This document shows, piece by piece, positions 45,250 to 55,249 of a stretch of 64,000 nucleotides of DNA. The translations under genes and the position numbers were made by a program. The DNA is from Phymatolithon calcareum (Eukaryota; Rhodophyta; Florideophyceae; Hapalidiales). The stretch is taken from assembly GCA_977006965.1 (NCBI GenBank), contig OZ345374.1, forward strand, positions 2,536,001 to 2,600,000, in the 5' to 3' direction. Numbering within the stretch: position 1 is the first letter of the stretch; each line of letters opens with the position of its first letter. Below the pieces are notes generated by a model. The model was not told the origin of the DNA. It made no database searches and was given only the letters and a program-made list of their open reading frames with translations.

Positions 45250-46235
45250 CAGCAGTCGCAAAACAATCCACCGAGGTGCGAGGTGCGCACCGCAAGAATG
45301 TCTCCGGTGTCGCATTTAATTGCGATGGAATGCATCTTGCAGTTTACGCCGACTGTACCACATCATTTGTAATCAACGTAGGGAATCAGGCCCCGTTCCA
45401 GGTTGCCAGAAAACAATCAAACGAGTGTCAAGAGCATTCGAAAAATATCGAAGTCGCTGTGTGGAATCCAGCAGATCCAGAATCATTCGCCACAGCAGGC
45501 TTCGACAAGATGATAAACGCGTACGACCTTCGCACCGGTGCGACGCCGAGTCGCACATTCAGGGCGGACGGTGAGTGTCTGAATATGGGATGGGCACGGG
45601 ACAGACACAGTATTCCGGCAAGCGATCGAACCGATAACTTTATAAGATCGATACTACGGAATGGGAATTGGAGAAGGGAATTTCATTCCGTGGTGCGGAA
45701 ATTAACGAGTTCTAATAGAGCGCGCGCGGTGATCTGACTCTATCTCTCTCGCGCAAATGGGCGTGTATCTGTAGTACAAAGGCCATCTCTCGAGTTACTT
45801 ATCACATTTGACGCGCACACAGAACATTGTCAGGCTGTAGACGTGGACTCAGGCCGTAAATGTGTCGCTATCTGTAGCGACGATACCACAGTGAGTGTAT
45901 GGGATGCCCGATCGCTCGCCAATCTCTTTGTTGTGGACCGCTCCAAGGACGGAACCAGGATCGCAGCGTATTTTCACAACTCATCTCTTCTCGTCTTCTC
46001 TGATGATAACTCGGTCATAGAAATCACTGACGCCCTGACCAGTAATTTCCTGTGTCCAATATCCACTTCTGCAGCCGTAAACTGTTCCCATTGGTATCCT
46101 AAACAGAAGCTCGTTGCACACTCGCTTTAACGACTAGAAGAGCGCGATGCGCGCGTGTTTACTCCTGACGCCTCACCCAAGTTCAATGTCTGGAGCTACG
46201 CGCAAGTATGGGGCGCGAATATACCATGCACAAGC
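45250..46235 (+). pseudogene. THOC3: THO complex subunit 3 (THOC3/TEX1-like), broken (copy B)
   Basis: Counterpart of 4,960-5,940. Blades read HRKNVSGVAFNCDG, EVAVWNPADPESFATAGFDK, LRTGATPSRTF and ECLNMGWARD. After the same break at 45,735 (shared with copy A), CVAICSDDTTVSVWDARS keeps the Trp lost in copy A, and HWYPKQKLVAHSL ends at a stop at 46,128. The downstream text DASPKFNVWSYAQ (46,170-46,205) is the THOC3 C-terminus in another frame. The shared middle break shows the gene was already defective before duplication. It converges with the OSGEP relic. Confidence 0.78.
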
Positions 46236-46264
46236 TTTCCAATCTCATTCAATCCTCTTTCTGA

Positions 46265-47301
46265 CAACATCTGCATTCTCATTCGTCTCGCCAATTCACA
46301 ACCACATCGTGAGTGCGAAATATCTGCGTACAAGTTGCATTTTCTACGGGCACAGTCGCGCCGCCCGCCGAAAGAATAACAGACCACGTCCATACGATCA
46401 TTACGCAATTTGTCGACACAATACCGATCATCCGTACCATACGATCGTCCACCGTGCTGTTCGACCATTATCTTCAGCATCTTTTGCGAACGTACATTAC
46501 AACGAACCCTGCCAACAACGAGCACATCTTGCCGACCGCAATGTGACATGGCACGCTCTGCAACCTCGAGAAGCATTGCGAAAACCGTTTTTTGCAAGCT
46601 GAAACTTAGATCAGCCACTGAATACTCACACGTCAAGAGCGCCTTCTTCACCTCGACTTCAATAAACGACAACAAGCTAGGGAACGAAAAAATCCAACCC
46701 CTTCACCACGTAGGGCAACTCCACAAATTTCCTCTCTCCCAGACTTTTCGCGCACGTCTCCATGTTTTACTCCGGCGATGGGTCTTTCGAAACCCCGAAA
46801 ACTCGCGCAAACCAATCCAGAGAGTGCCCAACGCGATATCGATCGTCTCCCCAAGAATTCTGTGTCGCTGTTGCGAATACGCGATGACCTGTGTGTTGCC
46901 CCCGGAGACGGACAACACCGCAGGATCACGTGCCCCCGTCACCACACGACCCATCACAATTTATGCCCCGCAGTTATGCACTGGCACGAGCGGGACATCC
47001 CAAAGCAGAGAAATCGCACGACAGCAACTAAACGTAGGCGTGCGCCCATACCCGGTCCACGAGTATAAGCGACAGCATCCAGATCGTATGGTATCACCTT
47101 TGTCGCAATCACCGCGCGAAAGATGAGGGGGACGATGTGCTGTTGATGGTGCTCTGCAGTCTCACTCGGTTGGAACCCGTGTCCTGCTGGTGGAACATAT
47201 GTCTCGCAAACATTTGAGAGCATCTTCCTTAGACGAAACACCGCCGATACGCCAATTTTATTCGCGCTCTCCTGTACACCTAGCACGTATTCACCGCCCA
47301 T
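46265..47301 (-). pseudogene. OSGEP: Kae1/OSGEP tRNA threonylcarbamoyltransferase, near full length but broken (copy B)
   Basis: Start at 47,301, MGGEYVLGVQESANKIGV. Then come AGHGFQPSETAEHH and DLDAVAYTRGPGMG. The metal-binding HxxxH region near 46,975 is damaged (the first His remains; a TAA replaces the second). [20 protein letters not shown] and [21 protein letters not shown] (46,855-46,955) follow. LSFIEVEVKKALLTCEYSVA, SFSLQKTVFAMLLEVAERAM, DVLVVGRVRCNVRSQKMLKI and GGRSYGTDDRYC (46,360-46,670) complete the Kae1 C-terminus. The relic contains essentially all of the 335-residue enzyme plus frameshifts near 46,670 and 46,780-46,850. Copy A lacks the middle. This is the best-preserved evidence for the identity of both copies. 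Confidence 0.92.
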
Positions 47302-47459
47302 TGTTCGCAGACACGAACGGCAATTCTTGCCACGGGGAAAGCATTCGGACATGCCATATTCCTTCGGCATGCTGCCTCTTGCCTCTGCATTGGAGAGACA
47401 GGTGTCTGCAAGTGAGATCGAATGAAGAATTGAACAGCAGTACACATGAGTTGATCCGG

Positions 47460-48010
47460 TTTCTTGCAGGTGAGATGAGCCGCCGCTGCAGTCCTGTGCA
47501 TCGGCTGCTTTTCAACGATGGCCTCATCAAGAAATGCCTCTACGTTGTTACGCACCGTGCGGTCTCCGTGACGCGGACTATCAACGGAGGCAGCGTGGAA
47601 GGCAACTAGAATTCAGTCTTCGCTTCGGACAATGGCGAAAGCAACGTTGATCGGACGTCTTGATCGCGAATCACAGATGCACTTCGTCGACAGTGGACAA
47701 GGATCTTGCAAATGTCCGTGGCCGCAAATGTGACCGAACGATTGAACGACGAGTATGAGGAGAGAGCGAAATGCATCGCGTTTACGTCAGTGAGGGCTGC
47801 ATGGATTTGATTGTATTAGCGAGCTCCCAACTGGGACACTGCTGTGTATCGAAGTGTCCATCCGGATAATGCACAGGGAAACATTTGAAGGCCGGTCTCA
47901 ATAAGCGAACATCACAGTTTCACCCTGGGAGGGTACAATCCGCGTCATCGATCGCCGTACGGAAGAAGAAGTGAACAAGCCAGACGATGAAAGCGAGGAT
48001 CTGTTTTAGC
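47460..48010 (+). pseudogene. Single-stranded DNA-binding protein (SSB-like), decayed (copy B)
   Basis: Counterpart of 6,750-7,325. MAKATLIGRLDRESQ at 47,632 is followed by a one-base loss in the SSB strand-2 region (copy A is still open there). VSIRIMHRETFEG and ANITVSPWEGTIRVIDRR follow near 47,850-47,960 with a TAA in between. The stop and frameshift pattern differs from copy A. Same moderate identification as there. Confidence 0.5.
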
Positions 48011-48956
48011 GGAACAAGGGCAGCTGAAATGCGGCTCAGATATTGTCTTGCAGTCGGATTGGACGGCGAAAAGACAAGCCGTACAATTTTTGCGCAAGTC
48101 GTGTGTAGTCAGGCAATGATTATTTCTCCCTATAGTCTTTCAGTTACGAGAAGTACAGCCAGGAAGTCATGTAGCTTTGTGCACAAGCATGGAGGTAGGG
48201 TCGCTTAGCTCCAGTCGTGAGCATCACGAATGAACGCAATGTAGCTTCAACGCCGAATATATTTGTCAAATCGTTCTCGGTAGCAGCACTGAGGTGTGCC
48301 TTGAGCAATTCGGATTGGAATTCGATTTTTTTGGCATCTTGTCCGGTATGTTTTTAGACGGCCGCTGTTCCGTACCGGCCTTGTAGAGTACTTCATATAA
48401 TAATCGGCGGCTTATTCATTCAATACCAAATGTGTTTGACGCACGTAATGTAAAACGTCACAGGACCTTTATGTAGTGGACAGCAACTTGAGACCAATTG
48501 TAACAAGTAGAAGTGAACAGAAATCGCTTTGATAAGAGAATCTCATGTCCAACAGCATGGCTTCTGGACAATTCATCAAGCACCTAATTTTGCAGTTCAC
48601 CGTCTCATCCTCTGATTACGAAGCACATCCTAAAAAATTTAGTTTCGATGTTCATACGCCAGGCAAAATGATTTTAGACAATGACCACGGATAGGGGCGT
48701 CCATGCCATGGAGAAAACAGGCAAAGGAGCCAAGCGGCGGAGGCAGTGCAGTGGAATTTCTCATGCCGCCGGCAGTGCCTGGGAGTCATGAGGCGGACCG
48801 CCGCGCGGAGCGCTGATGCAGAGAAGAGGTGTATCATGAAAGTAAACTACAAATATGCTAGCGCTATTATTGGAATTTCAGGGGTTTAGTTTTGTAAGCA
48901 TCTTGATTCCTAAACTCGCCCATGGCGTTCCAGCACCAGACAAACGTGCGATCGTC
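48011..48956. other. Duplicated non-coding stretch up to the deletion junction
   Basis: Matches 7,326-8,337 of copy A minus about 84 bp near 48,560. At 48,956 it jumps to sequence matching 11,823 of copy A, with CA shared at the junction. No gene visible. Confidence 0.6.
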
Positions 48957-49189
48957 AGCCAGTCGTCACGGTGGATGATATTACAAATTGTAAACTGCAT
49001 CCGGAAACATTCTTGTTGGCGGTGAAGCGACTCGGCGTAGATACGAAGCAGTGCATCGGATTTGAAGATGGCGAAATTGGACTGCAGGCCTTGCGCAGCG
49101 ATGGTATCAAGGATGTTGATTTGAGAATGCTTCCCGGATATCCTTTGCCGGACAGTTTCAAGACCAAGGACACAACGAAACAACTGTAA
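48957..49189 (+). pseudogene. HAD-superfamily phosphatase, C-terminal third only (copy B)
   Basis: The frame enters at the deletion junction and reads CKLHPETFLLAVKRLGVDTK (motif III lysine kept), then FEDGEIGLQALRSDGIKDV (motif IV), and ends at the same place as copy A. The catalytic DxD motif and cap domain are gone because the 3.5-kb block 8,338-11,822 of copy A is absent here. It cannot be functional. Confidence 0.85.
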
Positions 49190-49639
49190 CTTATTTAGTA
49201 ATAATCGTACTGCGATGGCCCTGCTATTCTGTACATGAAAAGAGTTTTGTTCCCAGCCAGTTTTATAATCTTTATTTTCTCTGCGTTCTTTCTTGGTTCC
49301 GCAAACTTGGGAAGAAGACCATTTACGTCGCAACCTCAAGAAGGCTTAGTATGACAATCGTCCCTTTGGCATGTTTTCCGCTATCGCACTGGCCCCATTG
49401 TGCAGGCACCGCGCACATAGACCAAGTGCAGAGTGGAGTGCTCCTACAGGTGCCCGAAGTCCCTGTGCCAAGTGCGGTTCCACGGCTGTACTAAATGTCG
49501 AACAAAGGATTCCATTGACACTATATGACCATGCACATTTTGCGGGTTAAACAATCCGTATGCTCTCGACCTGTAGCCCGAAACGACAGTGAATGCTATC
49601 GATATGAACAAAATATCGACTTTCAAAATATAGAAGTTT
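49190..49639. other. Duplicated non-coding stretch
   Basis: Matches 12,057-12,500 of copy A. Nothing recognised. Confidence 0.5.
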
Positions 49640-50090
49640 CATGACGTATTGAGACAACACATGGACCAATAAAAAAATGACATTTGTCATCTTCTTATTG
49701 GTTCTTCTCCGCTCCTGGCCTTTCCGGACAGAAATTGGTCCAACGAAACTTTGACAAGTAATCATATCTAACTGGCATTTGTTCAACTGATCTTTTGAAA
49801 TTTTCTCACTTTCATCCGCAAAATAGATTCAAACGTTCTCATCCAGACGCCATATACTTGTAATATCGCTTCCTGATAAGATTTTTCGTCACATTTTTAA
49901 ATACCGAATTTCAAAATATAAAAGTTTCATGAAGTATGGAGGCACCACATGGACCAAAAAAATGACATTTGTCAACTTTGTATTAGTTCTTTTCCGCTCC
50001 TGGCCTTTTCCGGACAGAAATTGGTCCAATGAGACTTTGACAAGTGTTCTCAACTCATTGGCATTTCTTCTTCTGAACTTCGCTTCCCGC
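49640..50090. repeat. AT-rich hairpin repeat units (copy B)
   Basis: Two units. The first has ACCAATAAAAAAATGACATT facing TGTCATCTTCTTATTGGT (49,664-49,705). The second begins near 49,790 and includes a decayed ATATCGCTTCCTGATAAG hairpin arm, with ACCAAAAAAATGACATTTGT near 49,953. The (CCCAAA)n tract of copy A is absent here. Confidence 0.8.
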
Positions 50091-50094
50091 GCGA

Positions 50095-50430
50095 GGACGG
50101 TAGACACAGAGCTCGAACTGAGATGAGAAGGGTCTTACCAAGATTTGGGCGTACCGCGACGAGCGACGTTATGGGTCCCCTCAGCCGCTATCTTCGAGTA
50201 TAGCGTACCTTATCAGGCGCCGCTACGTCTGCCCGGCATCCCGCATCCTGCCCTTCTTCTCTCAGACGTTCTTGCGCCTCCCCGTCTCGCGCGGTCTGCG
50301 GCGCAACGAAACACTTCCTTGCTAGGTCCTTTCTTCGGTTGTATCCTTGCCTGTTGCTCATGCTCTGCTTTTGAAGACGAGTGAGAGTCGGTGCCTTCGG
50401 ATCAGGCGTGTCTATAGACGTAGGTTGATA
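50095..50430. repeat. Dispersed repeat R1, copy 2
   Basis: Nearly identical to 13,028-13,340 because it lies in the segmental duplication. On - it is open (ARDGEAQERLREEGQDAGC) into the GC-rich element to the right. Confidence 0.85.
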
Positions 50431-50828
50431 TTCCAGACTGATGCGCCACTTCATCTGGTTCACCGCGGGGTCCAAACTCTGGTTGGCAGAGAAGAATGGC
50501 CCGCGAGCGGGAGATCTGCCGAGGCGGTGGTGCGCAACGGGTGGTGCAGGTGCGCGAGTCCAGAGACCAGCGCGGCGCGGCTGTCCGCGATGGGTGCGCG
50601 CTCGGGGAGGGACCCGGGAGCTGGGCCGCCAGGCGGAGTGTGCGTGCGCGGACGGTGGGTGCCGGGGCGGCGCAAAGTGCGCCGAGGCAGTGGGACCGGA
50701 GGAGCGCGGCCGTGCCGGGATTGGGCGGTCTTTGTGCCGGAATAAAGAATGGGGCCAGAGTCCAATGGGCTGCCGGTTAGGCGCATCTGCGCCAAAGCGC
50801 CACATGGCGGCCGGGGATAGGCCGTCGG

Positions 50829-50980
50829 TGCGGATATAAGCGGCTGCCGGGGAGCATGCCGGCGGCCCTCCCAAGGAGGGAACCGGCGAAGACTCCCATG
50901 ACGACGGTGAGTGCGATCAGCGCTGCGCGTGCGCCGGCGCGTCTGCGAGGCAGCGACGGAACTGACCAGCTGGTGTGCAG
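50829..50980 (+). promoter_or_regulatory. Possible leader of the antisense ORF: TATA box, ATG and a 74-bp putative intron
   Basis: On + there is GATATAAGCGG at 50,833, an ATG at 50,898, a 5' splice-like GGTGAGT at 50,906-50,912 and a 3' TGGTGTGCAG ending at 50,980. The antisense ORF lies just downstream. The arrangement fits a promoter plus a short first exon, but each signal is short and the counterpart in element 1 is replaced by other DNA, so conservation cannot be tested here. Confidence 0.3.
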
Positions 50981-51029
50981 GCGACGGATCTCATTCGCGT
51001 GAGCGCGGATTGGAATAGGGAATAGGGAA

Positions 51030-52215
51030 AGCGGCTAGTACCGGGGTTCGGGGCCGAGTATCCGGCGTTGCGCCGCGGCTTGGACCGGTGGCCGCGGACG
51101 CCGCGAGTGTGGCCGGCGTACGAGGCGCCGTGGGGCCTGGCGGTCGGGACGCCCACCGCCGTGAAGTTCTTCGGATTAGAATTGGCCGCGCGCCCCTTGG
51201 AGAACAGTGCGGAGCTGCGGGCGCTCGCGCCAATCACCTGGGCAGCATGGTGTGCGACCCACACCCTGTGGGCGCTTGGGACCGCGGCGGCACTGATGGA
51301 GGAGGCCGAGCGGGGGCGCCTGTGGTACCTGCAGCCGGCCTTCATCGCGGCGCTCGAGGAGCTGGGAGTCAGGCACGTGGCTGGGGACGCAGCGAGCGCG
51401 GCAAGCGCGGCGAGCCTGCAGCAGCTGCTGGACGCGATTAGCGACGTACGCTGGGCGCATTGTGATCCGGCCCTCTCCATCCGTCCGCATCGGAACGATC
51501 GTGCCATAGTGCCGGTGTACGCCGGCGGCGACGTGGCGTCGTGGGATGCCGGAGGGTGGCGGCTGACCGCAGTCCCGAGCTGCGGGTCGGCGACAGCGCG
51601 TGGACCAGCTCGCCGGGATCGGACTTCGCGTCCCGCGGAGTGCGCCTCCGAGGGGATCTCGACGACTTCCGTTGGGCAGCCAACGGTTTCGGGCGGCGCC
51701 CGGGAGGTTAGGCGAGCGTGGTTGCGGAGGAGGCACGCGTCGGTGGCTCGGCCGAGTTCGAGCTTGAGGCGCGTGGCGCTTGGGGTCGCGGCGCGGTCGG
51801 CCGGCGGGCCGGGGCCACGGAAGAGAGGTTCGCTCGGTGGTTGCGTGGCCCTGTGGCCGGGCGCGTGGACGCGAGGCGTTGTCTAGCGGTGCCCCCGGGC
51901 GTTGTTGCAAGCACTCCCGGAGTCGCGACGGGCCATCGAGCGCCGCCACAAGAGCTCGTGTGGTGCCCTCGGCGGGGCCGTTCATGGAGCCTGCCGCGCC
52001 GTGCGGAGCTGATCCCCGAACTGAGCCGCGAGCGGCGGCTTGCGCGCAAGGAACGGCGCGGGAGACGTGTGGCTGCGTGGGAGGACCGTGCTGCGGCACG
52101 CGAGCAGCGCCAGGCAGAGCACCTGGACCTCGCTGTGGCGAATGCCCAGGAGCGGGCGCGCGACGCGGGAGTGCGCCGCGAAGAACGTCCCATCCCCGCC
52201 TGGACGGGCGCTTAG
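51030..52215 (+). pseudogene. Conserved antisense ORF of the Ty3/gypsy element (copy 2)
   Basis: Counterpart of 18,635-19,856. It reads RLVPGFGAEYPALRRGLD, APWGLAVGTPTAVKFFGLEL, ENSAELRALAPITWAAW, then HRNDRAIVPVYAGGDVA. A frameshift near 51,575 leaves the true frame, which resumes at about 51,715 (VAEEARVGGSAEFELEARG). From there it runs unbroken to RPIPAWTGA at 52,215, through the charged helical tail (LSRERRLARKERRGRR). In element 1 the first part is unbroken and the break lies later. A run of three extra residues (AAS) reflects a nine-base, in-frame length change. A GGGAATA tract at 51,013-51,029 interrupts the N-terminal end. The function is unknown. Confidence 0.65.
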
Positions 52216-52769
52216 TGGAGAGCGCCGAGGCACATGTCCGCCTAGGCGGTAGCAGAGGCTAGAATCCTTAGTTCTGGATAAAGGAGCCCGGCGCAAGGCC
52301 CGCTCCATCCGCTTGTGGGAACTGCGTTGTCGGCCAGCGGTGGGGCCGCGCGGAGTCTCGGCGTCCGTGTGCATGCGCCGGAGGGCCGGCCGCGTCTGCG
52401 CGGAGAGCGGCAGGGGGACGGCGTTCATGCGCCACGAGGGATCAGTCCCTATGGCGGGCAGCTGAGAGTAGGTTAGAATTGGTGTAAGCTGAGTGTGTAG
52501 AAAAGGAAAAAAAGAAAAAGAAGAAGTAGCGACAGCGAATAAAGGGAAAATTGAGGCCAAAAAAATACCCCAAGTGAATGAGTCGCGAAATAAATGGAAA
52601 TTGAGGCCCCAGATAATCCGGGAAAAAAAGGCCAGAGAGGTGAGGTTAACCTGCCCCCCTACAGGAGATGCGCCGAGGCACTGTGGCCACCGGGGTGGAG
52701 TTGCCCGGGACAGGGCTGGCGCCGGTATATCGCGAGACTGGTTCGCGCTTTCCGCGCGTTACTTGCAGA
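52216..52769. other. Linker between antisense ORF and pol in element 2
   Basis: Inverted counterpart of 18,087-18,634, with purine-rich A/G runs at 52,500-52,620 on +. No separate feature can be supported. Confidence 0.45.
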
Positions 52770-54640
52770 GATGAAGAAGTTTCCGCGGCCCGCGCGCGTT
52801 CGCGCGACAGAAGAAGCCGGCCATAAGGTTGAGCGGCAGTTGGCACGGCGTCTCCCACATGTCTTCATCGGGCGGATAGCCATACCAGCGGACGCGGAAG
52901 AGGTCCTCCTCGGCATCGTACTCCAGCAGCTTGTCGACCACGTGCTCCGCGGCGGCCGTTGGAACGGCTGTCGAGCGGAGGGCCACCGGATGTTCGTCGC
53001 ACTCGGACTCGCCCGCTCGCGGGGTCGTGCGGCGGCAGCGGCTGCTCCGCCGTGGCTCGGGCTGCGAGTGGCATCAGGCGGCCGTGGCCCAGGGGCCTTG
53101 GAGGTCCGGTCGCGGGAGACGACTTCCATGAGGCCGTCGCGATCGATCGTGACGGTGTTTGGCGTTGCCCGGAGAACTTCGTAAGGCCCGTCCGCCTGTG
53201 CCTGGAGTTTGTGGCGGACGTGGTCGCGGGGCTGAGCGGGCGTCAGCGGCTTAATGCGTCGGTCGAAGTCGCGCTTATACCGCGCCTGAGCTTTCGCCTG
53301 AGCCTGGGCTGCGCCGGCAAGAAGCCGTTTGACGTCTTCGCGGAAACGCTCGAGCTCCAATCGGGGCTCCGGTGCGCCGGACGGGTTCGGTTCCCGCTTG
53401 AGGACAAGGGGACCGGGCGGCCGGGAGAGGACGAGCTCGAACGGGGCATGCCCGGTGGACTTGTGCACCTGGGTGTTGTACGCGTAGGTCAGGGTACCGG
53501 CGTACTCGTGCCACGTCCGCGGATGTTCCGCGACAAAGGCGCGAAGTCCGGCTAGCAGGGTGCGCTTGAACCGCTCGGTTTGGCCGTTCGTCTGGGGACG
53601 GCTCGATGATGTCCTTGACAAGGAGCTCGTCGACGTTGGCCTGGATAACCTTGCGAGACTCCGGTCCGGCCCGGTACGGCTGTGAGAACGCCGGGCGGGC
53701 CCCTGGGAGCAGGTCGATGCGGTGTTGGGTGCCTCGAACCTCGCCTAAGTGCCCTTGCCACATCGGGGCAAACTGCCGGAGCATGTCGCGTACCGCGATG
53801 GACTGCTCCTGGTCCAAGTCCGGAAGGGCCAAGTCCTCGACTGACAAGGCCACCCCCTCCTCAACGGGTGGGGGGTTCCCCCGCGGGGGCACGGCCGAAT
53901 ACGGGGACTCGCCCTCCGAGAAAATCACCGGCAGCGCGGCGCCGGCCTGAAAGGGCGCGGGGACCGTGTATCCCAGGCCCATGTGCTTCGGGAGCTCGAC
54001 GGGGTGATCCGTAAAGTTGGCCACGCGGACTTCGAACGGAACCTCTAGCTGCACGTCCGCAACCCCGTTGGCCATGGCGATGCGCTTGGAGTCAAAGAGG
54101 TGCGGAGCAGCCTCGAGGAGCCGAAGCCCGTTTTGCGAACAGATGACCGGTACCGGTGTTTCTGACTGGGGTGCAAGCACTACGCGGCGGGCGCAGAGAA
54201 GCGCTGTGTGCGACGATTGGGCCTGAGCGCGGACGATCTTCCGCTCGGAGAGCTCGCTGGCGATGGGCGCCGAGGCGCGGCGGCGGACGATGGCCACGAA
54301 GTTACCGTTACGGAGAAGAAGGCCCCGTTTCTGACACTTGATGTCCTCTACGTCCCAGTCCGTGTAGGTATATCCAAGGATGGCGTCCGCGTCGATCTGG
54401 AGAACTACGGCGGTTGACCTGGGAGGCAACCGTGACGGTGAGCTGTACAATGCCGAGGATGTCCAACCGGTGGTTCGAGGTACTCGAGAGGTTGACCACC
54501 TCGCGCTCGATGTCCATGTTACGAACCTCATCGGGCGGGACAAGTGCGGCGCGTATGAGGTTGGGGCCGGCACCGGTATCCAGGACAGTCAACCGCTGTG
54601 CCTGTGACTCTGCGTTCGTACCGATGCGCGCATCGACATT
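52770..54640 (-). pseudogene. pol: Ty3/gypsy Protease-Pol with RT-RNase H-integrase core deleted
   Basis: A pepsin-like protease remnant carries LTVLDTGAGPNLIRAALVPP (DTGA catalytic motif) near 54,560-54,610. A frame then runs from LCARRVVLAPQSETPVPVI to the RT start (AFSQPYRAGPESRKVIQANV, DIIEPS). At about 53,595 it jumps to sequence that element 1 has at 17,163, after the integrase DDE core, deleting about 2.06 kb. The C-terminal integrase region (HKSTGHAPFELVLSRPP) and the chromodomain (LFRVRWYGYPPDEDMWE) remain, ending at 52,770. The chromodomain is better preserved here than in element 1 (no stop). The element cannot transpose by itself. Confidence 0.9.
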
Positions 54641-55249
54641 GTAATTGAACCACGAGAGTGCGCAAACAGGGTTCGCGCGGTACTCGGCGAGCGAGACGTG
54701 ATCCGGAAGACAGAATGGCGAGCTGCCCCCTGCCCCTCGGGGCTTGCAGGTAAGGTGGCATTGTGCGACCTGCGTGCTTTTGGGAACGGCGAAATAACGT
54801 TGACTTACGAAGGGTGCTTGTGCCAAGCGAGTTCGTCCCATCCCGCTGCGTTTGTGGCAGGTTCGGCCCGCGCGGCCGCGGCCAGCATGGCGTCGCCGGC
54901 TCCGCGGAGTTTGAGAATGAACGCGGGCAATGAGGACGATTTCTTAAGCGCCGCCCTGTGGGGCGCCTGCCGCGGGCGGCGTCGCGGCGTAGAGAGTGCC
55001 GATCCCGCCTGGTCCGGAAGACCATTAGGAGGGGTCGCGAGCCGCGGTTTGTCGGAACCGACGGTGTCGCGGCACGGACACTTAATTAGTTTAAAGACGG
55101 GGCTGCGACGGTCTTGGCAGGACTCGGAGGTCCCGTTCCGGTTGCCGGTGGAGGCGGCGGTGGCGGCGGCAGAGGTGACGCTGCCGCGGGAGGAGGCGCG
55201 GGCTTAGCGCGGGGCCGATGTTGTTGGCCGGGCGCCCGCCCGATGGACG

